DNA of 64,000 bases from Asterella californica (taxonomy: Eukaryota; Streptophyta; Marchantiopsida; Marchantiales; Aytoniaceae), in the NCBI GenBank assembly GCA_036924285.1, contig JAYKYS010000015.1, positions 9,176,001 to 9,240,000 of the forward strand, written 5' to 3'. Below the pieces are notes generated by a model that saw only the letters and a program-made list of their open reading frames with translations, was not told the origin of the DNA and searched no databases. The translations under genes were made by a program, and so were the position numbers. Below, piece after piece: positions 20,325 to 29,381 of this stretch. Positions within the stretch are counted from its first letter, which is position 1. Every line of letters begins with the position of its first letter.

Positions 20325-20456
20325 GTTGCTGCAGAACATGAGAGGAATCGTGATAGCTTGAGAGACCGTCCACTACCTAAGATTACTCAGGAGTTTAGAG
20401 AGTCTAGGGGTTTTGGCAGAGTACCATTGAAGAGCGAGACTTCAACGGTACAGTAG
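20325..20456 (+). CDS. Family B ORF1, C-terminal end after the family D insertion
   Basis: After removing family D and one GACC copy, ORF1 continues in frame from VQFLT into VAAEHERNRDSLRDRPLP and ends at TAG 20,454-20,456. Around 44 codons are recovered, including the region that overlaps ORF2. It matches the position of the C-terminal tail in A-young ORF1 (RNRQTLRDSQT). Confidence 0.8.
   Translation, partial: VAAEHERNRDSLRDRPLPKITQEFRESRGFGRVPLKSETSTVQ
20408..20451 (+). promoter_or_regulatory. Candidate -1 ribosomal frameshift signal: GGGTTTT plus hairpin, family B
   Basis: The heptamer 20,408-20,414 sits as G GGT TTT in the ORF1 frame (X XXY YYZ). The ORF2 frame opens exactly here, just after a TAG. 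A 6-nt spacer is followed by a 12-bp stem, GTACCATTGAAG (20,421-20,432) with CTTCAACGGTAC (20,440-20,451), one A-C mismatch, and a 7-nt loop. A -1 slip would fuse gag-protease to RT-integrase. Confidence 0.75.
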
Positions 20457-23400
20457 AGATAGGATTCTCGCCTGATCCAGTAGAGCAAGAAGCTTTATCC
20501 ACTAGCTTCTTAGGATTGACGTCATGTGGATCAGTGTGTTATAGGAAGGTTGAGAATCTGAAGAGGTTTGAGAGGCAACATGTGAAGTGTGTACAGCAGT
20601 CTTTGTGGGACAGTGGAGAGTTAGCAAGAGATGAATACATATCTGGAGTGTTTGAAGAGCAGTATTTGGTAGATACTATAGGGGAGTTGAAATCTATAGT
20701 AGAAAGTTCTATAGATGATGTACATAGAGTGGTGAGAGTGAGCTCCAAGGAGCTTTATGATGTAATTGATAAGTTTATAGATCGACAAGAGGTGTATGTG
20801 GAGACCAAGTACAAGTCAGTGGCAAAGAAAGTCAAACCAGTGGCTTTGCCTTTGCCACTCGATTACAATCAGAAGATGGAGCAAGCTGCACGAGAACCGA
20901 CGCTCAGAGGATCGAGAAGAATTGGGCACCAGTTCACATAAACAACACTGAAGGAGTTGAGGATTGGAGGTGATGGATTTCTTACTGAGCAAGAGAAGAA
21001 GAGCTTCAGGGAGATGCTATCTAGGCATGGTAAGGCGTTTGCATTTGAGTCACATGAAGTAGGATGTGTAGATCCAAGTGTAGTTGCACCTATGGTAATC
21101 TTTACTATACCGCATGTGCCTTGGAATCTACGTCCTATCCCTGTGCCTAGAGCTCATCTGCCAAAGCTGATAGACTTGCTCAATGAGAGGATTAGGATGG
21201 GTATCTTGGAACCATCTATAGCTCCCTATTCTAGCAGATGGTTTACTGTTCCGAAGAAGAGTGGAGCTTTGAGGTTTATCCAAGATATGCAGCCAGTTAA
21301 CAAGGTGACTATCAGGAATATGGGTATAGGACCTATTGTAGACGAGTTTGCAGAGGCTTTTGCTGGTCGTGCTATCTATTCGATGGGAGACTTATATTCA
21401 GGTTATGATCAGTTTCAGTTATCCTCTGAAAGTAGAGACTTGACTACAATGAGGACACCTTTAGAGTTACTGAGGATGTGCACCTTGCCGCAAGGTGCTA
21501 CCAATTCTGTAGCACATATGATGAATGGCATGAACAAAGTTTTGAGGGACTTCATTCCTGAAAAAACTATGCCATTCCTTGATGATGTGCCGATCAAAGG
21601 ATGTGCTGAGGAGGAGAAGAATGAGGTAATGGATCAGAGGGGGTGCCGTAAGTTTGTTGCAGATCATATAGTTGACTGCGATAAGATACTGAGTCGACTG
21701 GAGGAGGTTCATTTGACTTTATCAGGAGCAAAGTCTGTATTTGGAGAACAGAGGTGTTGATTGTGGGGCACCTATGTGGATCTTATGGTCGGAAACCTTG
21801 TCCAAACAAGGTTGATGCCATCCGAAGGATGAAGGAGACATGTGGATCGGTTACCGAGGTGAGAAGGTTTCTAGGTGCATGTGTGTTTTATCATATATGG
21901 ATTCCACACTTTGCACATGTAGCAGATCCATTGTACAAGTTGCTGAGGAAGGGGCAGAGATTTCAGTGGCAAGAGGAGCAAAGCGAGTCTATGAAGAAGT
22001 TGAAGGATCTGTTGTCTTCACCACCAACTCTACGGAAGGTAACATATGAGTTGGGCAGATCTGTTATCCTTACTGTTGATACTAGTCCTATTGGCATTGG
22101 ATGGGCTGTAGGACAAGACGATGAGGATGGAAATAGATATGTGGTGCGTTTTGGTGCTAAGGTATTAAGTTCACGGCAGAGAGACTACCCTCAGGTCAAG
22201 AGAGAGCTATGAGGAGTAGTTACTGCGATGAAGAGTGATAAGGAATACTTGATAGGAGCACCTGTGGTTGTGGAGACAGATTGTTTACCTCTCTTGGGAA
22301 TGATCACTAGCTGTACAACTCCAGATATTGCTATGTTGAGGTGGATAGCATATATCAAGTCCTTGAACCCAGAGTTTAGACATATCGCAGGAAAAGACAA
22401 TCCTGTGACAGATATGTTATCAAGGGCTAGGTATTACGGTGAGAAGGAAATGATAGATGATCAGGAGGATGTGGGAACAGAGTTCTATTCTAGTGCTCTT
22501 GCTAGAAGAGATAGAAGCTGTTTTGTAGCCTCGTTGGAGTTTTTTGAGGAAACTATGTATGATGGCGAGTGGTTGGATCTTGGACGCTATTTGAGTTCAT
22601 TGGAAAGGCAAGAAGGCTGGTCTGATGCAGATTTCAAGAGGATCCGTAGAACAGCTTATGGTTACTTTTTACATGGAGGACATCTATGGAAGCGCCCTAA
22701 GCTACAAGGAGGTATATCGCAGCGGGTAGTATGTGACTTGGAATTGCAGCAGAAGCTGATCAAGGAGTTCCATGAGAGTTTATGGGCTGGTCATAGAGGA
22801 GTTTGGGCTACATTTGCCAAGATGAAGGAGAAGTATTGGTGGAAGGGTATGTATAAGGATGTAGTACAGTTTGTTTCATCCTGTATACCTTGCCAGATGT
22901 ATTCCAACGTACGTCATCGTGATGGATTGCATCCTACTTATCCTTTAGCCATTCATTACAAATGGGTAGTTGATCTGGTAACTATGCCATTTGGACTTGG
23001 ACAAATGAGGTATCTAGTCTTGGCTAGAGAAGATCTATCTAACCAAGTCGAAGGCCGTGCTCTGAGGACGAAGACCACTGCTAGTGTATGCCGCTTTCTA
23101 CTTGAAGATGTTATTTGTAGGTATGGGTGTGTGGGAAAGATCACTGCAGATAGGGGTGAGCTGGATGCACAAGAAGCAGTTGAGTTCTTCAAGAGATTGG
23201 GAATCAAGTTGGCGTTAACCACTGCTTACAATCCTGAAGGGAATGGCAAGAGCGAACGAGGTCATCCGCCAATCATCAAAGCTTTGGTAAAAGCTTGCAA
23301 GGGTAAGATCCGTGAATGGCCTAGACTGCTACCATTTGCTTTGTGGGCAGATCGTACAACTCATAGTACCGTTACAGGTTACATGCCAGCAGAGTTGATA

Positions 23401-23919
23401 CTAGGGCAAAAACCTGTGATGCCGATTGAGGAGGTTGTGCCTACTTGGAATGTTTTGCCATGGGAAGATGGTAGAAGTACGGAGGATCTTCTTGCATTAA
23501 GGATCCAGCAGTTAGAACGTAGACCTGAGGATGTTGCCAAAGCTGTGGAAAGGTTAAAGACTGCTAGAGAGAGAAACAAAGGCAGATTTGATAGAACGCA
23601 TAGATTACGACCTAAACCAGTTAAGGTGGGTGATTGGGTGTTAGTCTATGATAGTAGTCTTGATAATCAGCATAGCGCTATCAGAAAGTTTTCCAAGAGA
23701 TGGTTCGGACCTTATGTGGTGTTAGAAGTTTATGATAATGCCACATACTCTTTGAGAGAGTTAGATGGTGCAGTGCTCAAGATACCAGTCGCAGGGAAGA
23801 GAATCAAGCTCTTTAGAAGGAGAGGGGACGATCAGAACATTGCAGAGCTTACTGAGGATGAAGCTGAAGACTCAATGGAGGTTGAAGATGAATTTGAAGC
23901 TGAAGCTGAAGAGTCTTGA
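20408..23919 (+). pseudogene. Family B ORF2, RT-RNase H-integrase, three lesions
   Basis: The -1 frame runs from the slip site through an unassigned N-terminal domain to TAA at 20,939-20,941 (Glu in A-young). RT follows (VPKKSGALRFIQDMQP, LPQGATNSVAHM, catalytic PFLDDVPIKG at about 21,571-21,595). A 1-bp loss near 21,750 shifts the frame; RNase H (TVDTSPIGIGWAVGQDD) follows, then TGA at 22,210 replaces a Trp. From 22,228 to 23,919 the frame is open: RNase H end (DMLSRARYYG), integrase zinc domain (FHESLWAGH, CIPC), catalytic D, D, E (VVDLV, TADRGEL, GKSERGH), and a C-terminal GPY-like region. It is otherwise well preserved, so the lesions are recent or the copy spread in trans. Confidence 0.88.
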
Positions 23920-23948
23920 TCTGGATCTGGCACATACCGGAGGATGTG

Positions 23949-23967
23949 CAGGTTCAGAGGGGGTGGA
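23949..23967 (+). other. Polypurine tract of family B
   Basis: The purine-rich AGAGGGGGTGGA abuts the 3' LTR start. The equivalent in A-young is GGAGGGGGTGAA. Confidence 0.6.
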
Positions 23968-25340
23968 TGTCGCGCTACTTGGCGGCTACATGCTTGACTT
24001 CTACTCCGACGCTTAGGTTTGGTAGTTCTAGAAGTTAGCTCATATTACTTCTAGTCCTTTATGTATATGTTTGACACCTTTGTATACGGTGTTAACACTA
24101 TTTTGAGTCCTAGTAGGCTGATAGTATGTTAGTTATCTTATTCAAGCATTTGTGCGCTTGTGCAAGTGACTTCTTACTTGTCTATGACGTTCAATGTACA
24201 TAACTTAGGGTTTCCATGCTGATAGGGGTTTGAGCTCATGGGTTGTACTTACTTGTCGCCCATGCACGCTTTCTAGCTAATTTAAGTTATTTTTCGGGGC
24301 TATGTGTCATTTTAGGTAGTTTAAGTTTTACGCTGGCACTCTAGGGAGCTTGACGTGGTAGCTTATGAGTGTAGAAAAGTTACCAGGTAGTTTAAGGCAC
24401 AAAAGGACAGTCAAGTGGAGCTATGAACTCCCATTGGTCCATTTTTGTCTTTTGTAAAACTCTAAGTTTAGAAACAGAGCTCTAGAGGAGAGTTCGAGCA
24501 ATTGGTGAGGTATCTTCGAAATCTGAGAACACAGGAGGAGAGAGCTCGTCGTGCCAAGCACTGTCAGTGAAATTTTTGCTCGATTTGGATCAATAAACAA
24601 GGAGTTATGCCCAATTGAAGTTCGGATTGTGTCAAAACTGCATCACTTTTGTTGATTTTGGGGTTTTCGGTGCCAATTGCAGCAGAATTGAGGAAATCAC
24701 TTCAAAACTTCGTGGTTGCGTTCACTGTCAGGAGGGCTACGACTGTCCAAAAAGTTTCGAATCATTTGAGTAACTGAGTAATTCAGAGCGGCCGCTGAAG
24801 CAGAGGGGGTCTGAAAAGCTCTTAATCTAGAGCAGCGACTTTAGAGAAGGAGATCTGGAGTTCTACAAACATTCAGGAGTCCCAACTTCACAGGGATGTT
24901 CAGCATCCTGTAGACTTCAAATACTGTGAGAAGATTTGAAATTCATCGAGCCAATTCTCTGTTCTATGTCTGTATAGCTGTCTAGGTACCAGAAATTGCC
25001 ATAATTCTCTTATTCAGAACTTTTCTGTTCATATCTCCGTGTCAGAATTTGATCTCAGGTTGAAACTTCGCCTGTGAGTTCAGTAGTACCTCATTTGCAT
25101 GTAGGGAAAGTTTAGAGGTCTAAACCTTCATAGTTTTCCTCTCTTTGAGTGTCAAAGTTCACCGCTTAAGCCTATTACTACCAGTGAGACCTAAATTTCG
25201 CTTTTTGAGCATATCAGAGGATCCTACACTCCTGTGTGAGTGTTTATAGCTCCTGTTGTGACCTGAAAGCCAACCTCTTGAGTAAACAACCACAGCCAGA
25301 AGCCCGGCGCTTTCCTAGGTAGACGGATCACACTCCGACA
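23968..25340 (+). repeat. 3' LTR of family B
   Basis: Full-length copy of the 5' LTR with about six substitutions, including positions corresponding to the GGGGGCTT/GGGAGCTT and TTCAGGGC/TTCAGAGC differences. It is followed by CCGT, the target duplication, and by A-old gag. Confidence 0.92.
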
Positions 25341-25572
25341 CCGTGGTGGTTAAATACAGCCTGTTATTCTGATAGTTGACTACGCCCTCTCGCAAGGCAA
25401 CCGCCAAGTCTTGACAGTCTCTTCTGAGATGATCTGGGCTATCGCACCAAATACATCTCCTGGTAAAGGTTCCTCCTACAGATCGAGCACCTGGCGCAAC
25501 TGGCCGTTGGTCTCTCCTCAAGTTTGCCATCTCAACCCTCAAATCTCTCAGCTGTTGAGTGAGCTCTTCCCA
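25341..25572 (-). pseudogene. Inverted ORF1 segment of A-old with the CCHC knuckle
   Basis: The minus strand reads the region before the family B insertion site: MRVEMANLRRDQRPVAPGAR, then CIWCDSPDHLRRDC (C-X2-C-X4-H-X4-C). Homology to inverted gag ends at about 25,572 with GAGTGAGCTCTTC, the sequence that in A-young follows directly after the point where plus-strand gag stops at 2,609. This is the right inversion breakpoint. Confidence 0.87.
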
Positions 25573-27159
25573 CAGAGAGGATATGTAAGTTTGTTCTTGA
25601 AGATATTATTTGTAGATATGAGTCTGTAGGAAGGCTACGGGCAGATAGGGGAGAACTACGTGGTACGGAAGCGAAAGAGTTTTTTGCTCGGTATGGTGTG
25701 AAGCTCAAGCTTACTACTACGATGAATCCAGAGGAGATTGGCAAGAGCAAATGAGGACATCCATCAATAGTTCAGGCTTTGGTGAAGACGTGTGATGGTG
25801 AGCATAGGGAGTGGCCTAGGTTACTCCCTTTTGCTTACAGATAGAACAACTCATTGTTCTACTACATGATATATGCCTGTTGAGTTAATGTTAGGACAGA
25901 AACCGATGATGCCAGCAGAAGAAGACTTTCCTACTTGGGCTACCTTGCCATGGGAAGATAATATGAACCGTGTGCAACTTCTCTCACTATGAATCAGACA
26001 GCTAGAACGTAGAGAAGAGGATCTCGCTGAAGCGCAGCGACGGTTGAAGGCGGCTCGACTTGGGAACAAGGAGAGGTTTGATAAGACTCATAGACTACGA
26101 TCAAAACCGCAGGAAATGGCTTGATCACACCCCCAGTACGATCGCTGCGCTTGATCATACCCCTCTTAACGTTTGGTTGCTTGATCATACCCCCAACCTG
26201 CCATTTCCAGTCCTGCCGGTATCCGCGCGATGTAGATCATGCCATGTCACTGCCAACACGGCATGTGCATAGACGTAAAAGCGAAACAGTCTGTTTCGCT
26301 CTACAAGTGAGCGAAACATGGCACTGCACCCCGCAGGCCTGTTTCGCCTTGCAATGCAGCGAAATGTGTTTCGCCTCGCGGTTCACGTGTTTCGTCTCGC
26401 GGTTCGCGATCTCTCAGAAACCATGACGGAGGTAAAATTCGAGAGCAATTGCGATCCAGTACTGCGCCTCCGCCAGTACCTTGTTTCGGGAGACTATTCT
26501 GAAATCTGCAAGAAATAATTCGGAATCACAAGCTGAAACGCCTCGAGTCCCAAAAACTCTTCTCGGTGCGGAGAATGAACGATGTCCCAAGCAGTCGCGG
26601 TCCACATCATCAGCAAGAGAGAAATCCAGAGAATGAACGAGGTCCCAAGCAGTCGCGGTCCACGTCATCAGCAAGAGAGAAATCCAGACTGGCAGTGTAG
26701 AGTGACATGGCTTGATCTACCGGTAGGACTGACGATTGCAGGTTGGGGGTATGATCAAACAACCAAACGTTAAGAGGGGTATGATCAAGCGCAGCGATCG
26801 TAGTGGGGGTGTGATCAAGCCATTTCCTGTCAAAACCGATACAAGTTGGGGACTGGGTGTTGGTATACGACAGCACATTGGAGAACCAACACTCTACAGT
26901 TTGAAAGTTTTCGAGAAGGTGGTTTGGCCCTTACCTTGTCTCAGATGTACATCAGAATGCTACCTATTCCTTGCAAGAGCTAGATGGCACGTCTTTAAGG
27001 CTTCCAGTTGTTGGGAAACGAGTGAAGCTGTTCAAAAAGAGAGGGGAGACTGTGGAGCTAGCTGAGTTCTTAAGTTCAGAGCAGACAGGAGCAAATGAAG
27101 ACTTTTCTGAGGCGGTCGAGAGGAGCAAAGACGATTTGGAGGACCACGAGGATCGTTGA
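25573..27159 (+). pseudogene. Integrase C-terminal part of A-old, in original orientation, interrupted by a DNA transposon
   Basis: Starting at the breakpoint, it reads CKFVLEDIICRYESVGRLRADRGEL-type sequence, which carries the second catalytic Asp. The sequence of the catalytic Glu helix is followed by a stop where A-young has Arg (near 25,752), and more stops follow near 25,870 and 25,990. The 720-bp element at 26,110-26,829 splits the GPY-like region. The end is open (QELDGTSLRLPVVGKRVKLF) to 27,159. It completes the inverted fragment at 2,610 and proves both are from one element. Confidence 0.85.
26110..26829. mobile_element. Mutator-like non-autonomous element (MITE/MULE) with long TIRs
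   Basis: Terminal inverted repeats of 92 bp (26,110-26,201 and 26,738-26,829) start CAGGAAATGGCTTGATCA and differ at about two positions. The 9-bp target duplication TCAAAACCG is at 26,101-26,109 and 26,830-26,838; excising one copy restores the integrase reading seen in A-young. Each TIR holds three copies of TTGATCA(C/T)ACCCC spaced about 30 bp apart. The interior has no transposase, several TGTTTCGC-type repeats, and a 58-bp direct duplication (26,571-26,628 and 26,629-26,686). 9-bp duplications and long TIRs are hallmarks of Mutator-like elements. Confidence 0.88.
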
Positions 27160-27204
27160 CGGATTGGCACATACCAGAGGATGTGCAGGTTTGGAGGGGG
27201 TGAA

Positions 27205-27465
27205 TGTCATATTGTACGTAGGTCTGTACAGTGAAAAGTATTGCAGAAAGATTTTTTTTCTATATTGTGTAAAGGAAGCTGCCTTGTAGCTTAACAAGCT
27301 AGGCAGGAGCTAAGCTGGGGCTATGCTTGGCAAGCTGCCCCCTAGCTTAGACTGGAATATCACCCTGAAAGAGATCGAAAGACATCAGAATGCAGAGCTC
27401 GACGAGGAGAGCGACTTCATGCTTCCAGTCTTGACAGAAAGTATTTTAAGTAATAGTTAGCACGT
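27205..27465 (+). repeat. 3' LTR of A-old, first 261 bp
   Basis: Begins TGTCATATTGTACGTAGG after the polypurine tract GGAGGGGGTGAA and aligns to the start of the A-young LTR. It is interrupted at 27,465 by A-young and resumes at 37,461. It includes the AAGCTGCC and CTAGCTT hairpins of the LTR start. Confidence 0.87.
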
Positions 27466-27964
27466 TGTCGTGTTGTACATGGGTCTGTACAGTGAAAACT
27501 AGTTGCAAGGAGATCTTTTCTTTGTTGTGTAAAGGAAGCTGCCCTGCAGCTTAACAAGCTAGGCAGGAGCTAAGCTGGGGCCATGCTTGACAAGCTGCCC
27601 CCTAGCTTGGGTTGGAGTATCACCCCTAAGGGAGTCGAAAGACACCAGGATGTAAAGCTCGACGAGGAGAGCGACCTCATGCTTCTAGTTTTGACAGAAA
27701 GTGTTTTAAGCAATAGTTAGTACGAGTTTTAGGCTATGAGATATGTGAAAGAGGGAAATTCGTCGATTCTGACTCGAGACTCGAACTCAGAATCTGATAG
27801 CGTGGGTGTGTAGGTGTTCCTGAATACTATAGTTTTGACTCCTTATTCATTAAAAACGGAGTTGTATAGAGGAGTTTGCACAGAAAAGGCTAGTAAAGAC
27901 TTTGCAGGAAGATTTCTACAGTAAAAGCATGTGTACAAAGTTTAAATCCTTTTAGAACGGAACT

Positions 27965-28034
27965 AGAGGCCATCCAGTGATAGGGCGCCTGCCTAGGAAG
28001 GAAGTGGTCTCAGGATCAATCCCTCCTGGCCTCT
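27965..28034 (+). other. tRNA-like cloverleaf segment in LTR (copy 2)
   Basis: The acceptor-like stem AGAGGCCA/TGGCCTCT is perfect, and the B-box match GATCAATCC is present. It lacks one base found in the other LTR copy (36,104-36,174). Confidence 0.55.
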
Positions 28035-28661
28035 GGTTCCTATTCTGGCATGTTGGTCTCCCGGATGGGAGTCTATGTTGGGTATTCAGCCATGTCCTGT
28101 ATACCTAGGGGCGGGAGACCGGTATCTCCTTTAATCGTGGGCTTCTTGGCCTAAGCCTCCGCATGCCATCCTGAATATACTATGGGAGATACCTGGTGCG
28201 CATATGGGGGGGCTGTAAGCCCTGTGGGGCAGCCTCATAAGTGTAGGGGCTTCGGTCTACATTGGATGGCTTGTAGTATATTCAAGATGGCATCAAGAGC
28301 ACAGGAAACTTTTGCTAAATAGTTAAATAATCATCGAGTAGGCTTGCGATGGGGAATGAGGTTATGTGAACCTTTATCAGTGTAGGGATAGAGTTTGTAG
28401 AGACAACTGCGAAACTTATATTAAAAAGGGGTCAACTTTGTAAAAAATGCCTTGTACGCATAAGGACAGCAGGGGGGCAGCTTAAGCTAGGGCCCTGCTT
28501 GTGATAAGTGACTGCACTTATAAGGACAGCAGGGGGGCAGCTTAAGCTGGGGCTTTAACTTTTAGGTTTAATACCTGCGGCGGCTGGAGATCGAGGACAC
28601 TTTTTCAAGGGAGTTTTCTGAGAGAACTGGGGCGGAAGGAGGAAAAAGGAGCAGAATTAGG

Positions 28662-28869
28662 GATTGAGGAGAGGAGACGCTGAGAAGCTTGGAGGCTGAG
28701 TGGGGGATCGATTTTTCTGCCAGAATTGAGAGGATTGAGGAGAGGAGACGCTGAGAAGCCTGGAGGCTGAGCAGGGATCGATTTTTCTGACAGAATTGAG
28801 TGGATTGAGGAGAGGAGACGCTGAGAAGCTTGGAGGCTGAGTGGGGATCAAATTTTCTGGACAGAATTG
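28662..28869 (+). repeat. Three 70-bp tandem repeats in A-young LTR
   Basis: Units start at 28,662, 28,732 and 28,802, each with GGATTGAGGAGAGGAGACGC and a GGAGGCTGAG core. They are repeated in the 3' LTR at 36,801-37,008. A-old has one related unit (around 965-1,010). Confidence 0.85.
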
Positions 28870-29316
28870 ATAAGGCGGACGGGAAGATCGTGACAGGGGG
28901 ACAGACAGACGTTTTGAGGTTGGAGCTTCATCTGATATACAGTTGGGGTTTGGAGGCAGTAGAATTGAACGGACAGAGGTGGTTTATTTGAAGGAGATCG
29001 TTTTTGACAAGGCTTTGGTTGTCGTAAGATCAAATTCCTTGGAATTTTCAGCTGAGAAGGACTTAGGAGAGGAGGAGAGACATATTTTCTTAACAGTGAA
29101 GCAGTTGACACTGAAATAAAGCCATTTCTACTTCGGAGAGATATATTTGTGTACCTGAGTGCATGATTGAGTGTTTGTTTTGCAATTGGTGGGCACAAGA
29201 GGCTGTGTTTTGAGATTTCATCGTCTGCAGCGACCTATTTTCCTTTCTGGTCATTTCTCTTTGATCTATCACAGTCAGGAGGTCCGCCCTCCCCAAGAAA
29301 GACTCTCACCACGACA

Positions 29317-29335
29317 TCTGGTGCTTCCACTGAGA
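29317..29335 (+). other. Primer binding site of A-young
   Basis: TCTGGTGCTTCCACTGAGA, identical to that of A-old, follows the 5' LTR directly. The tRNA was not identified. Confidence 0.6.
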
Positions 29336-29381
29336 GCAATTGGGGTGATTGATTGGAGAATTGACTAGATTGAGAGAGAAA

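Larger units (their letters stand above)
8056..25340 (+). mobile_element. Ty3/gypsy retrotransposon family B, carrying a nested family D element
   Basis: Two 1,373-bp LTRs (8,056-9,428 and 23,968-25,340) differ at only about six positions and are bounded by TGTCG and CGACA. The 4-bp target duplication CCGT is at 8,052-8,055 and 25,341-25,344; joining the flanks restores the A-old gag sequence. Without the nested element it is about 8.7 kb. Order: LTR, primer site, ORF1 (gag and protease), frameshift signal, ORF2 (RT, RNase H, integrase), polypurine tract, LTR. ORF2 has two stops and a frameshift, so this copy is probably not autonomous although its LTRs are young. Confidence 0.92.
27466..29316 (+). 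repeat. 5' LTR of A-young
   Basis: Starts TGTCGTGTTGTACATG and ends CTCACCACGACA. It contains the tRNA-like segment (27,965-28,034), the structured region to about 28,290, an internal duplication (AAGGACAGCAGGGGGGCAG at about 28,461 and 28,522), and three 70-bp tandem units (28,662-28,869) carrying GATTGAGGAGAGGAGACGCT. The GCGGAAG array of A-old is absent. Confidence 0.92.
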
